DNA of 64,000 nt from Bombyx mori (GCF_030269925.1 NC_085124.1:4092001-4156000); one strand, 5' to 3'. Positions 20,293 to 31,873 are shown, counted from the first letter of the stretch. Numbers and translations are program-made. The notes: generated from the sequence alone by a model not told the origin.

Positions 20293-21230
20293 AAGGGTGA
20301 TTTTTTAATAGCTATAGGAAATGATTTAAAAAAAAAACACATAAAATTCAGAAAAAATCATGAAATCTTTATTTGAATCAATAGTACGGTCCGTATAATT
20401 TAATGTTTGAAGATTATTTCATAAAAATGTTGACCACGGCTGCGCCTCAAACGGTCCATCCGCTTAGTCCAATTTTGGCATACTCTTTCCAACATTTCGC
20501 CTGGTATCTCACGAATAAATGCTTCAATGTTGTCTTCCCATGCGTTGATCGAAGCGAGCTTGTCAGCACAGACATGAGCCTTAACATAGCCCCACAAAAA
20601 ATAGTCTAAGGGCGTTAAATCCCACGATCTAGGCGACCAATTGACCGGTCCCAAACGTGAAATAAAAAAGTGGATCTTCCGTTAACTTTTCAAGAGCCCA
20701 TTCACCAAAAATTCTACGTTGTGGTAGGTCTTTCGGCTTCAATTCTTGCACCAGCTGTATTTTGAAAGGCTTCACACCTAAATCCTTTCACAAATTTTTC
20801 CACGTTCTTGAGTAACAGAGGCCCAATTGCTGCGAACGTCGCCGAATCGATAATTGATGGTCATCGCTAACACTGGCCGATACAGCTGCGGTATTTTCTT
20901 CAGTTCGCACTGTACGTAAGCGTGATGGTGGTTTAATGTCCAACAATGTAAATTTGATGCGAAATTTTGTCACAATAGCTCGAATAGCCGCTTCAGTGGG
21001 TCGATTAAACTGACCATAAAATGGAAGAACCACGCGAGAGGAACTTTCTTAACAGAGCACGCATTTGGCAATAAAATTTAATGAATTGTAAGCGTTGTTC
21101 GTTTGTAAGACGATTCATGGTTAAATTATATATCAAACTGAAGATGTTTGACAATAACACAAAACACGAAACATGCGTGAGCTTTCAAAATCAGTGTTGC
21201 CAAAAAGATAATAGCTAAAAAATCACCCTT
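20293..21230 (-). mobile_element. Mariner-like DNA transposon, internally deleted
   Basis: A 938-bp element flanked by TA on both sides (20291-20292 and 21231-21232). The ends match as inverted repeats: left AAGGGTGATTTTTTAATAGC, right the complement with AAGGGTGATTTTTTAGCTAT. Inside, on the minus strand, lies a broken transposase that keeps the amino and carboxyl ends but not the middle. A complete relative would be about 1.3 kb. Non-autonomous deletion derivative. Confidence 0.85.
20400..21118 (-). pseudogene. Mariner-like transposase, frameshifted and missing its catalytic middle
   Basis: Start codon at 21118 (MNRLTNEQRLQFIKFYCQ). After a frameshift the helix-turn-helix region resumes as GQFNRPTEAAIRAIVTKFRI, continues with SIRRRSQQLGLCYS, and shifts again at VKPFKIQLVQELKP. 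At about 20665-20672 the reading passes directly from LEKLTEDPLF to GPVNWSPRSWDLTPLDYFLW, the C-terminal block that carries the third catalytic Asp of mariner-type enzymes. The roughly 130 residues expected to hold the first two catalytic Asp residues are gone. The frame ends IIFKH-stop at 20400. Family assignment rests on the WDLTPLDYFLWG motif and TA-flanked inverted repeats. Confidence 0.8.
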
Positions 21231-21239
21231 TATGACATT

Positions 21240-21608
21240 TGAACTAAAGGTGTACGCTGTCTGGGGATGCAGTTGATAATGTAATGGAAATTTTACGATC
21301 ATAAGTACAGCGGAATCGCTCGTGAAATGTAACATTGCACGTATCAACTCTATGCGGTAAGTTTTCGGAAATTGACAACATAGCGTACGACGCACGTAAT
21401 TGTTTTTACGGATGTTTATGGTTAGCAGTCTGTACCGAATGTGGTAATCTATGTAGATTCTAAATGTAATATCCGATGGTTCAATACCCAAATAGTTTCT
21501 GAAAGAGAATAAAATACTACAAAATCCCAAACATCCGGCATTACATTCCAAAACATGCATACTCATATATATTTTTTACCAAATATAATTATCGAGGCAA
21601 AGAGAGGC
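21240..21608. other. No gene called
   Basis: A 146-codon minus frame (21126-21566) crosses this stretch but its last third lies inside the mariner end, its residues show no domain, and it has no splice or poly-A context. Probably chance. Confidence 0.4.
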
Positions 21609-21609
21609 A

Positions 21610-21930
21610 AGCCAAGAAGTCGTCGTGGCCTAAAGGACGTCTGGCGCCCTCCTATGAAGGAATGAAATAATAACGGTGCTCAAATCCCGCAGGCAATTAT
21701 GAACATTTTTGAAGTGAAACTTCCTTATCGGCGTTGGAAAAAAATTTACCGTCACATTTTTCGGTTACGCGTCACTTTTTTCCGTTACGCGCCATCTGTT
21801 TTGTATTCATGTCTATGATAATAAAATCCTTTTGTTTAAACTTTATCTAATTTAACTTTTTTGTATTCATGTCTATGATAATAAAATCCTTTTGTTTAAA
21901 CTTTATCTAATTTAACTTTATTTAACCAAT
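21610..21930 (+). mobile_element. tRNA-like SINE with a duplicated 3' part
   Basis: The head AAGTCGTCGTGGCCTAAAGG (A box-like) and GGTGCTCAAATCCCGCAGGC (B box-like) resembles a tRNA-derived pol III promoter. It is followed by GTGAAACTTCCTTATCGGCG, TTACCGTCACATTTTTCGG and CCGTTACGCGCCATCTG. The head is related to the fragment embedded at 61183-61220 but the body differs from family A. Confidence 0.6.
21799..21918. repeat. Exact 60-bp tandem duplication
   Basis: 21799-21858 and 21859-21918 are identical (TTTTGTATTCATGTCTATGA ... TCTAATTTAACTTT). Identity across the whole unit implies a recent event, or an assembly artefact. Confidence 0.95.
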
Positions 21931-22040
21931 TTCTAGAAAGTTGCATGTAGATCATTTTTCGAAAAATAAGGCCATAAACAAGTTTCACTTCTTACGTGTG
22001 TACACTAGTACACGCACACATTTTTTATTTTAAGAAATGA

Positions 22041-22268
22041 CTTCTTCGGTATAGGTATATCGTCGGTATAGGAATATTGTCGGTATAGGAATATTGTCGG
22101 TATAGGAATATTGTCGGTATAGGAATATTGTCGGTATAGGAATATTGTCAGTATAGGAATATTGTCGGTATAGGAATATTGTCGGTATAGGAATATTGTC
22201 GGTATAGGAATATTGTCGGTATAGGAATATTGTCAGTATAGGAATATCATCGGTATAGGAATATCGTC
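22041..22268. repeat. 17-bp minisatellite
   Basis: About 13 head-to-tail copies of CGGTATAGGAATATTGT with few variants (TCAGTATAGG, ATATCATCGG). As 17 is not a multiple of 3, any open frame across it has a 17-residue repeat; the minus frame 22030-22455 reads this way and is an artefact of the array. Confidence 0.95.
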
Positions 22269-23285
22269 GTATAAATCGCAAAATGTTTATATTTGCGTTA
22301 TTAGACGTGATAGGGCATACTATAAGCCCGTAAAGGGTAAGGCTCACCATCCTGCCTATATCTTGAAGATTGGTACAATCATAGTCATAGCGCATCGTAA
22401 GGGTGATTAAGGGTCTATTGACTTCGTTAATCACTTCATACCAGTAGGGCTGCAAGCGCGATGTACGAAGTAATTAAATAAAATACGATTTACATAGCAA
22501 ATTATTTACAAGAGATTATAACAGGTTAGGGAATCATTTATTATGATAATACTGTCTGATTCTTAAGCAGAATATACGGATATGTGAAGCTTGGCCTCGT
22601 GCTGCTTGCTAATAATTCGCAATTTTCTGTATATAGTAGCTACGCTATTTTCTTACCTAACATTCTAGAACATAGTCCCCTAGCATTGTATCTCTAGCAT
22701 TAGTGGCGCAAAACCATCAAATTTCGTTTTAAATGGTAGGATTGTGGCAATTATAAATTTTTACCAAAAGTACCAAAATTATAATTCACAAATAATGGAT
22801 GAATTAAATTTATTGAATTATCAATTAAACAGAAATTATTAATTAATATAATGATTTAATTATATTGAACAATCTTGATAAGATTAAAAAAAAATTACTT
22901 TACAAAACAATACACATACAAATTCTGCCGTCCTAAAAATTTTGCCGCCCTGGACACTTGCCCCGACTGTCCCTATTGTAAATACACCACTGAAAATAAT
23001 TGACATACAATCCGAATGTATCATAAATTCATTCATGCATAATGTATTCGATTTCGTTGAATCCTCACTATTCCACGTGCCGCCCCGCAGGTGGAATGAG
23101 GCGATAAAGTAATTATCGATATCACGCGGCACACTAATCGTGTACCTAAGGTGCTTCTAATCGTATATCAAACAATTTGTGTACTTTGATAATAGATTGT
23201 AGATTGCTTTCATGTTTGTATAATAAACATTTAGGAAACAGGATGTGAGTTTTACAATTCTTTATTGGTTTGGTCCAAACGTTTA
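22269..23285. other. No gene seen
   Basis: AT-rich with A/T-only stretches at 22790-22890. A minus frame at 22884-23132 has no motif. About 22920-22985 (CTGCCGTCCTAAAAATTTTG) looks like a worn dispersed repeat. Confidence 0.4.
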
Positions 23286-23576
23286 GTAACTTGAGACTAA
23301 TTAATTAGATAATAAATAAATAAATAAATAAATAAATATTTGCTAACAATCACGCCACGTTAACTGGTCCCGTGATAAGTTCGTAAAGAACTTGTGTTTA
23401 ACGGATATAAATGTAAGATTTTTATTATACACATACATATATTTAATGTACATCCATAACCCTGGAAAAGACATTTATATTTATCATACAAATATCTTCC
23501 CTTGGCGGGATTCGAACCCGCGACCCCCTTGTGTAGTGACCATGTCACTTACCACTACACCAGACGGCCGTTCAAT
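23286..23576 (-). mobile_element. tRNA-like SINE with AATA-repeat tail
   Basis: On the minus strand it starts GGCCGTCTGGTGTAGTGGTA (A box) and has GCGGGTTCGAATCCCGC, a perfect 5-bp T-stem with the 7-nt TTCGAAT loop (B box). The body continues through CCAGGGTTATGGATGTACAT and CACAAGTTCTTTACGAACTT to a (TTTA)n tail (plus strand AATAAATAAATA, about 23311-23338). The anticodon region does not fold into a normal 7-nt loop and no acceptor stem forms, so this is a SINE head and not a functional tRNA. Confidence 0.8.
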
Positions 23577-23579
23577 AAT

Positions 23580-24450
23580 TAACTAATGTCGTGCAATATG
23601 TATAATGTACTTTGTAATCGATATTATATCTTATAGTAAAATATTTTCTAAGCAGCAAACGTACGCGCTTAAAGATTACATAACATTGTTTCTATTCGTC
23701 AAGATGCACAGAATGAAATCTTTATTAGCAACAAAATATACAACGTATTAACGTCAAAAAGCCAAACACGTTTACTAAAAACGTAAACAACGATTTCGGA
23801 AGCAAGAAACAATAAACGTTTATTACATTAGCGCTAAAACGTCCAGTCGGCGCGGTGTTCGAACGATAAATGACCTTTTCGGCAAAACAAGACGCGCTCG
23901 ATCAAATATTTACCAACTACCCGCCGTAATGGTAATTCAAATGTAGCGGTTTACGGTCGCACCTTGAGGAATGTTGCTATTCTTCTGAGTATTGAAGTGG
24001 GAATCTAAGATTTATAAAGGTCCACGAGCTTTGAAAGGATAGAAATATTTTATCCCATTGAAACCTTGCGTTGGGATTGGGAAATGTGATTGAATCAGAG
24101 GTAACACGGTTTAAGGTAATACAAGACTTATATATAGTATTGTGACTGTAGGCCGGTGACCACTTAACACCATGAGATCGTCTGTCGTAATTCAAAAATC
24201 ATTACAGTAACAGAAACTGCGTGTTTCATAATCAAACAGAATAAATGACATGTTAAATATTATAGTATAGATAATAATACGAGATTTAATAATATAGTTA
24301 TCGATAGAATGTCGAGTTTTCAAGCACACTTTCACACGCCAATAGGATATAAATAGGTAGATAGGTATTACCTATTTGATTATTAATATTGAATTGAATA
24401 TATGCCTACTGAGTATATATTGAAGGTAAAGTCTTGTAGAGCACACCACC
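23580..24450. other. No gene seen
   Basis: AT-rich, with a short GC-richer piece at 23840-23960. A minus frame (23977-24195) has no recognisable domain and no paired splice sites were found. Confidence 0.4.
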
Positions 24451-24451
24451 C

Positions 24452-24560
24452 CTAACCCATAGACACAGCCCACTTTCCCGCCGAATCTTCTCAGTGGGTC
24501 GCGTTTTGGATCCGGTTGTAGATTTTGCGAAGCAGTGCTAGGGCCAGTGTTAGTAAATTC
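24452..24560 (-). mobile_element. Family B fragment
   Basis: Antisense piece: CCATAGACACAGCCCACTTT, GAATCTTCTCAGTGGGTCGC, TTGCGAAGCAGTGCTAGGGC. Both ends are missing and there are small deletions. Confidence 0.75.
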
Positions 24561-24574
24561 TCTTAGGTCCATAG

Positions 24575-24780
24575 AACGCCTCGTTGTACAGGGAAGCGTT
24601 GATGGTACAAGACCGCGCGGGCGGCCACCAATGCGGTGGACCGACTAAATTAAAAGTGCAGTGGAATGTCCCCTAAATAAGTGCAGTAAAATGGCCCCGA
24701 GCAGGGAGAGATGGCGCGACATCGTGAGACGCATCAAGTCTGCCCCTTCCAACACTACATGACGATCACGACGACACTGT
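24575..24780 (+). repeat. Probable retroelement fragment
   Basis: GC-rich segment with GACATCGTGAGACGCATCAA and TCTGCCCCTTCC that recurs in shortened form at about 50887-50925. No frame survives. Likely a decayed LINE piece; clade unknown. Confidence 0.4.
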
Positions 24781-24974
24781 CAAGAGTGACACGATTGAGA
24801 ACAAGAAGAAGAGTCCATGAGCTCATCTATCCGTCTGGGCGTAGTTGGAATAGCCTCTTAAGCTGCCAGCGAATTGGTACGGAAAAAAAGCACCACCACC
24901 CGAAATGATTACCACGACCACTCTGCTAAGAGATGCAAACGACTGAGAAGAAAATATACTTCTTCGTACCTTTC

Positions 24975-25180
24975 GTTCGCCCGAGTTTACGGGCCACCTG
25001 GTATTGAGTGGTAACCGGACTCCTATGGACATGCCTATGGACATCGCAGCGTGGTTACGTCACCTACTTTGATACATAACATCGAAGTTTCCATTGTTTT
25101 GCGCGACGGTTGTCTCACCCTCTAAACCAGAAGGAATGGCTGCTTCGCAGCAGTTATAGGCAGGAAAATGGTATAATAAA
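24975..25180 (-). mobile_element. Old family A-like remnant
   Basis: Ordered but weak matches to family A antisense: GTTTACGGGCCACCTGGTAT, GAGTGGTAACCGGACTCCTA, TCACCCTCTAAACCAGAAGG and GCTGCTTCGCAGCAGTTATA. A small direct repeat (CCTATGGACAT) is present within it. Confidence 0.55.
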
Positions 25181-25296
25181 TACTCGTAAATAGTGCCTTC
25201 CCTAGACTCTACATTACCCCATATTACCACTAAAAAGTATCACGACTTATAGAGTAACATTAGGATATATGGCTATTTATAATATAAATATATAAA

Positions 25297-25528
25297 TCTA
25301 CAGTGGTTTTTAAGATGTTCCGTTATAACTACTGAACCATGCATCCGATTGACTTGAAACTCGGTACCCGTGTAGAAAATACATGTACTTAATGGATAGG
25401 CTAATATTTATATGAGTGTTGGACTCCTTACACCAGTTGCGGGGGCGTTAATGATGAGAATCCTTGTGGAGGTGAGTAATAATAAATGTTAATTTAAAAT
25501 GCTCAGCGAAGCGGACGGGTACAGCTAG
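25297..25528 (+). mobile_element. Short Helitron-like element (family F)
   Basis: A 232-bp unit starting TCTACAGTGGTTTTTAAGAT after an A and ending GCGGACGGGTACAGCTAG before a T, the A|TC...CTAG|T layout of Helitrons. The 3' block CAGCGAAGCGGACGGGTACA is one I recall as common in Lepidoptera. No coding capacity; no strong terminal hairpin seen. Confidence 0.55.
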
Positions 25529-26062
25529 TTTATAAAAAACATATAGTAAGTGAATTCTAAGGACATTAAATTTTCTACGAAAAATTCACATCCTGATAAC
25601 CTTCTAACAATACTTCAAGTTCGTCTACAATGCTTCAAATAAACAAAGCACTAAAGGCGTAAATTACAGAAATTTTCCAAAGTAAACACACGAAATGTTT
25701 TCCAAGTAAGTTCCCTTGGAAAGCTCCTTTAGTTACGTCTCGGGACTAAAAACTTTTTCTAAAGGAATCCGGAAAACCGTTTTTGATCGCTTTTTATTTT
25801 TATTTTACGATTACTTCGGGACTTCGTTTTGGAGGCTATGCTAAAACTTCGTGGAGTTTGCGATTATGTTTCAAAAACAAATGAACCTATTTTCTGGGAT
25901 GACTTCTAAGTGTTCGTTTATTGTTACATAAATTTGAATACAGTTGAGAGTACGACCTCAAGTAATGAGGTACTCATGTATGAGTTTCAGTAACAATTTC
26001 ACACCGGCACGGCCGTGTGATTGTTTAACGACATGGGCAACAAAATTTGTTTTTATAGAAGA
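25529..26062. other. No gene seen
   Basis: AT-rich, no repeat shared with the rest of the window and no splice-site pair around a coding stretch. Confidence 0.4.
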
Positions 26063-26300
26063 TTGGTAGGAGCTCTTGTGAGTCCGCGCGGGTAGGTACC
26101 ACCACCCCGCCTATTTCTGTCGTGAAGCAGTAATGCGTTCCGGTTTGAAGGGTGGGATAGCCGTTGTAACTAAACTTGAGACCTTAGAACTTATATCTCA
26201 AGGTGGGTGGCGCATTTACGCCGTAGATATCTATGGGCTCCAGTAACCACTTAACACCAGGTGGGCTGTGAGCTCGACCAACCATCAAAGCAATAAAAAA
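26063..26300 (+). mobile_element. Family A retroposon
   Basis: Sense copy from TTGGTAGGAGCTCTTGTGAG to CATCAAAGCAATAAAAAAAA. Near-consensus. Confidence 0.85.
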
Positions 26301-26555
26301 AATGTCATGTATCGAAAACATTTCCATTAAAACTTCGTACGGATGGATACCAAAATTCTGGCGCAAAGCGGTCATGGTACAGTCGTGGTTCCAACACAAG
26401 TAAGACTAGTATCTCTCAAGATGGCAGTCTTTATCTTCTAATCACGATCACTGCAGCACCAAAAAAATAATGCAAAAGCCGAGGGATATGTCTTAACGAC
26501 CTCTACATTTATCTAAATAGCAGGTATACTTAACAAATGAAGACTTATATAATAC

Positions 26556-26770
26556 TAGCGACCCGCCCTCGCTTCGCTTCGGAAACTGTAATTTATTATT
26601 GATTTCTCCACTATTTAACGGATGTTATTATATATATAAACCTTCCTCTTCAATCACTCTATCTATTAAAAAAAACCGCATTAAAATCCGTTGCGTAGTT
26701 TTAAAGATTTAAGCATACATAGGGATATAGGGACAGAGAAAGCGACTTTGTTTTATACTATGTAGTGAAG
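26556..26770 (+). repeat. Dispersed repeat beginning TACTAGCGACCCGCC
   Basis: Contains GCGACCCGCCCTCGCTTCGC, CCGCATTAAAATCCGTTGCG and GGGACAGAGAAAGCGACTTT, blocks I recall from widespread insect repeats. Probably a SINE or LINE fragment. No coding sequence. Confidence 0.45.
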
Positions 26771-28370
26771 ACCAAATCTTACAGCTGCTACACGACCATC
26801 TACTTAATTTTACATCTCAAAGCTTCGCAAAAAAATGAAGCAATATACGTAAATGAGCAGATACCGTACAAATGGTGCCGGCTATGTTAATTTTACATGA
26901 GCGTAGTGGAAAGCATACCGTGAAATTAGAGAGAACAAAGACCGAACTGCATTCACCGGCAGGAAACTAAATAGAATTTACTTTATAAATTCAGAAATGC
27001 TTCGGGATTCGGGTTAAATTTAAAGAGAACGTGTGGGGGCTGTTGTATTTTACTGTAAAACGGCTTGTAGAGGCCGTTGGTCTGTTGGTCCGGTGCCTAG
27101 TTTAGCGAGAAATAGTTGCCGAATGAAATGTGATTCGCTTTTATGTTTTTGCACTCTTAAAGAATAAAGTTTGTAGGAAATCATACTAGCGACCTTTTTC
27201 TATAAAGGAATCATGTTTCCTAGCCTTAGGGTAGTCACGATTACAATGGCAGTCCAAATTCAGGTTCCAAAGTAGATAACGGTATTCTTAGACACGGGAA
27301 TTGATTAGGCCATTCTTTGGAGCGAGAAGAAGGAATAGTGGTAGCTATAGGTACTTGTGGAGTTACGATTCGCCCTTGTATTAATATCGTTTGAAAATAA
27401 CCTCGGTTTTAAAACGTAGGTACATTATTAAAACAACTTTTACGATTTAATCTTTCATTTCATTATTTTTCTTTATTCTTTATTTGTACACACTGTTAAT
27501 AAAATACAGTAATTGGGATAAGATATAAAAAATGGCGAGCTTAACTCAACAATTGAGTTATCTACCAGCTAACCGTTCTCAAAGAAGGAAAGCTTTACAT
27601 TAGTGGGTAGATGAGTACAATCTAATTAGCAATAAAAATAACATAATTTTTACCTTTAGAATTTCCATAATTTCGGATACTCTGCAGTTTCCGTGGACTC
27701 TTGAATATTGTGAAACTACCGCCAAATGTTTTATATAATTATTTTACATTACGTTCTTCAATACCAGAAATAACTACAGTATCTTGATGTAAAATAATTT
27801 GTTTGACTTGGGCTTAATCTTCATTATACGAGGACACCAGATGTTCATTATATATATACTACATAATTGAAATAGGCGTGTGGGCATTTTAAAAAGTTCT
27901 CAGTTTTATTATTTTTACACCTAATTATTATTGCGCCTAATTATCCGTAACTTTCAAGGAAAGCGGAACACCAAAGTCCCTTCCTATATAAATGAAAATA
28001 TCATTTATAATATTAACTTTATGAATTGAGTTCTCCCCGGGAGTTGCCGTCGCCGGGAAAAAATATTTTTCATATTTGCCGAGAGGAAAATTTGATTTCC
28101 GCCTGACTTATAAAAGGCGACTTTGACAATGTTCTCGTCAACAAACGTTTTAAACTTTTATTTTTATTGCGGGATTTTTCATTTAACATATTTTAGGGGA
28201 AGTTTCTTAACGATTTTCTTTATTAATTTATTTTTCATTAATAATTTCTTAAACAATATCAACTGTGTTATCAACAACAACAATCTTGTGAGCTTTATCG
28301 CAAAGCGTGTTCCTTCCATACGTCGTATTGTTATGTATTTTAGTATCATGTAACTGCAGACTGGTTACTT
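26771..28370. other. Long stretch without supported gene
   Basis: AT-rich. A 76-codon plus frame at 28123-28353 is dominated by Phe/Asn/Ile codons, as expected from composition alone. No paired splice sites around GC-rich sequence seen. Confidence 0.45.
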
Positions 28371-28608
28371 GTAGTAGGACCTCTTGTGAGTCCGCACGGG
28401 TATGTACCACCGCCCTGCCTATTTCCGCCGTGAAGCAGTAATGCGTTTCGGTTCGAAGGGTGGAGCAGCCGTTGTTACTATACTTGAGACCTTAGAACTT
28501 ATATCTCAAGATGGGTGGCGCATTTACGTTGTAGATGTCTATAGATCCAGTAACCACTTAACACCCACCTGGTGTTCACCTGTGAGCTCGTCCACCCAAT
28601 AAAAAAAA
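28371..28608 (+). mobile_element. Family A retroposon
   Basis: Sense copy from TAGTAGGACCTCTTGTGAGT to GTCCACCCAATAAAAAAAA. A short internal repetition (CCACCTGGTGTTCACCTG) lies near the 3' end. Confidence 0.85.
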
Positions 28609-29012
28609 AGACAAATGCCTTCAGCTCGAACATTGTTCCTCACCTTGAGACATGGGTTCCAATTGTACTGACAGCGATTAGTGCTCCAACTGTTGCTTTA
28701 AATCAGAAAGCTTGACTTCATTAGCAGTTTTTCTTGCAGAAGTTTTTCACTGATTATCTATCATGAGATAATTCTCAGAAATAAAAAAATACAATGCAGC
28801 CATTCGTGCAGTTTCCAAAAAAAATCTGTTTCTGGTCTCATACATGGAGTAGCCAGCAACCGGATTGGCTTCGCACGAGTTAAATACATATTAAGGTAAT
28901 TTTAAACGTACTATAAATCTTATTTTTCCTAAACATATTGAATTTATTTTTTTCTGTAGCCCCTAATTCATCGCTACGGCGTACATTTTTGAATTTTTGT
29001 TTTTATTTCAAA

Positions 29013-29434
29013 TCTATACTAATATTATAAAGTTGAAGAGTTTGTTTGTTTGAACGCGCTAATCTTAGGAACTGTTGGTCCGATTTGAAAAATTCTTTCA
29101 GTGTTAAATAGCCCATTTATCGAGGAAGGCTATAGGCTATATAACATCACGCTAAGACCAATACAAGCGGAGCACCAATAAAGAATGTTTCAAAATCGGG
29201 TTTTTTCCCTTTTGAAAGCTTCCGCTGCGTGCGCTGCAGAAACGGTTAAAGTTTCGCTAAAATAATATATGACAGTACTGTTCCCCTTTAAAATATCTAA
29301 AAAGTCCGCGACAGCATATGTCTATATGTTAAAGTTGACGCATTATAACGTTTTTTATGCTGACCAAATTTGTTCTAAAATAAAACATTATTTGTGAACT
29401 ATTCCACGCGGTCGAAGTGGCGGGCAAGAGCTAA
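29013..29434 (+). mobile_element. Helitron-like element, Lep-type
   Basis: 422 bp from TCTATACTAATATTATAAAG (after A) to GTGGCGGGCAAGAGCTAA (before T). It shares both ends and the middle blocks TGTTTGAACGCGCTAATCTT and CAATAAAGAATGTTTCAAAA with the minus-strand copy at 54387-54721. This matches the Helitron-like family I recall as Lep1. Non-autonomous: no Rep/helicase frame. Confidence 0.75.
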
Positions 29435-29595
29435 TTTACTATATTTATTATCCAAAAAGACCTTACTTAATAACTGCCAAACTTTCAAGTTTGTAGTTAG
29501 AGCGATTGGGAGCAGAACCTAAGCTCTGCGTCGATGATGCAGTCAGTCAGTAAGGCCTAGTAATTAAATTATTTGTATAGATTAGCAGCCATTCT

Positions 29596-29855
29596 TTTTT
29601 TTCCTGCCTATGCTGATAGCCTTGAGAGGCTATTTCAGCTTCGCCCTAATGTTTGTAGGTGAGCTCGCGGGGCTCAACCGGAGAGTTGCTAACACTGACC
29701 CTAGCAAGAGCAGTGCTTCGCAGAATCTACCACCGGATCGGAAACGCGACCCACTGAGAAGATCCGGCAAGAAACTCAGCGGGCTGTGTCTATGGGTTAG
29801 TTCACTCGTCGAGCCCTTCGTCGCAAGCGACGGGTTCGATGAGGACGGTGTAGCC
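29596..29855 (+). mobile_element. Family B retroposon, near full length
   Basis: Sense copy beginning with T-rich DNA and CCTGCCTATGCTGATAGCCT. It retains all conserved blocks to the GCAAGCGACGGGTTCGATGA end. The open frames across it on both strands are by-products of the repeat. Confidence 0.85.
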
Positions 29856-30907
29856 ATTCAACTACAACACTGCTTATCACCAAGCATTGTGTGCACTAGA
29901 TTAAATATACATCCGCCTGTATACGGCATAGGCGCCATCTTTGCATGATTGATGTTTAGTGGCACCAGTTGCCAGGGGTGCCAGATAGTTTTAATTCTTC
30001 AATTGTTTTTTATTTGTGTCAAAATTTAACCAGCATTAGCTTAGTGACCGAAATTCGACCAAAGCCACTGACTGGCCCCTTAGGCTTAATTTTTTGCATC
30101 ATATTTTATTTTTTGTTTTATTATTGAAACACTGAAGAAGAAAAAAAACTTATTATTTACAAATGCTTTCATTGATAACCTAATAAGAAAATGAGTATCC
30201 AAAGTCAGTTGCCAAACTGAGAAGATAATTATACTTAACTGTTTTATTTTTGTCTATTTTTGTATTGATTGAGATTCCTTGCTACTCTATAGACATAGAT
30301 ATGTATATCTCTTATTGGTGTACAATATCCTATATTTTTATGTTCGCTGCATATACATAATTACTTCTAAAATTATATCCTTAACATTATTCAAAGATAA
30401 TTTTTCGAGTCCAACCGGAAAATATGGTAGTATAATATTTTTCGGAAAGCACAAAGAAAATTCATTTATAGACAACCCTGCCAAGCTGTGTTCAACGGAA
30501 GCAGCGAATGGGCGCTTTTAATAAATTATTCTACGGAACCCGCTTGCAGCTTTCAGTGCCGGTTCAGGCGAATTTAACTCTGCATCCATTTATAACGCCC
30601 CCACAGATTTTGTATTCGGCCAACTGATTTCTAAGGAATTATTATCGTAGGGCGATTTTGGGTGCCGATTTCGAAGTTACAATCATCGGCCAAATAGTAT
30701 ATTAGCTAAATTAACAAAGCAATACCTTAGTGGTATATTATGAGGAAAACGTAACCTGCAAATTTGTAAAGTGTAACTAATTTATCATCGTTTTTTTCGC
30801 CTCCACACTTTTGTGGGTTCTGCTTGGAATACTATGACAGAAAGACAGCTTAACAATAAAACTGAAATTTCCAATTGACGTCTGAAGGTAGGAGCGGTAT
30901 TCGCGTT
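29856..30907. other. No gene supported
   Basis: Includes an 80-codon plus frame (30279-30521) without motif and a GC-richer patch at 30525-30680. No paired splice sites or repeat match found. Confidence 0.4.
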
Positions 30908-30915
30908 GTGATATT

Positions 30916-31132
30916 TTTTTTATTTTTTATTGCTTAGATGGGTGGACGAGCTCACAGCCCACCTGCTGTTAAGTGGTTACTGGAGCCCATAGACATCTAC
31001 AACGTAAATGCGCCACCCACCTTGAGATATAAGTTCTGAGGTCTCAGTATAGTTACAACGGTTACCCCACCCTTCTAACCGAAACGCATTATTGTTTCAC
31101 GGTGGAAATAGGCGGAGTGATTGTACCTACCC
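30916..31132 (-). mobile_element. Family A retroposon with 8-bp target duplication
   Basis: Antisense, 5'-truncated copy flanked by GTGATATT at 30908-30915 and again at 31133-31140. The T run follows the left repeat directly. Truncated body plus target duplication is the mark of target-primed reverse transcription. Confidence 0.9.
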
Positions 31133-31584
31133 GTGATATTACCAAATAACGTTTATTCTATTGAAAGAACTTATGAACCACGGATAGTGCGTTCCCTTAA
31201 ATGTCATAGTTGACGTTTTGCATATCGTGCGAATTTATATTATTCCTGAAGAACAGCACGTTTAGATATTAGCATCGGAATTTAAGGTTCATAACCCAGA
31301 GGTCTTACTTGGATTAAAATAGCTCATGGCTATTTCGCTTTATAAGGCAGAATGGTTTCGAACTGGTCAAATAAAAATGAAACTTTTTTTAATTCGTACA
31401 TCGGGGCCCGCCTGTCGCGTGCAGACCAAATAGAAGATAGCGACCGCCAATCAATGGAAACGACGCAATCCATCAACATGTCTGCTACAGCCACAAATAA
31501 TGTAATTACAGAAGGTACATTCGCGTTATCTCATATCTGCTCGCTCCGATACTGTCAAGCTTACAAAGTTTTTTTTTTCTACTT

Positions 31585-31712
31585 AAGCTGATGATGGTCT
31601 TGAGAGACTATTTCAGCGTAGCCTTATCAATTAGGCGAGCTCACGGGGCTCAAATCTGTAGACGTTGCTAACACTAACCCTAGCAAGAGCAGTGGTTCGC
31701 AGAATCCACCAC
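31585..31712 (+). mobile_element. Family B retroposon fragment
   Basis: Sense copy starting ACTTAAGCTGATGGTCTTGA and GAGACTATTTCAGCGTAGCC. It ends at GTTCGCAGAATCCACCAC, about half-way along the family. Confidence 0.75.
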
Positions 31713-31873
31713 TACAAAGAATGAAATTGGACTTTTACCCCCTTTTTTTACAAATTTGATGATGTACCCTAGAAAGAATAACTTTCATATTTAGACACTG
31801 CTGTCGTCAATATTGAATTTGTTTGATTGAAAATGACTTTGCTGAATACAAAATCTTCGTCATGATCAAGGGA

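Noticed and set aside
21126..21566. 146-codon minus-strand frame, one of the longest in the window
   Set aside because: Its last third lies in the mariner-like element; no domain, splice or poly-A context, and composition explains it.
22041..22268. CRISPR-like array
   Set aside because: Direct repeats have no spacers; it is a minisatellite in a eukaryotic genome.
22030..22455. 141-codon repetitive protein
   Set aside because: Produced by a 17-bp minisatellite with a stop-free cycle; no coding evidence.
23504..23576. Possible true tRNA gene on the minus strand
   Set aside because: The T-arm is perfect and A/B boxes are present, but no acceptor stem or normal anticodon loop forms and the sequence continues into a SINE body with an (AATA)n tail.
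29610..29948. 112-codon plus frame and its antisense 75-codon frame
   Set aside because: Both read through a family B retroposon; the same frames occur in other B copies.
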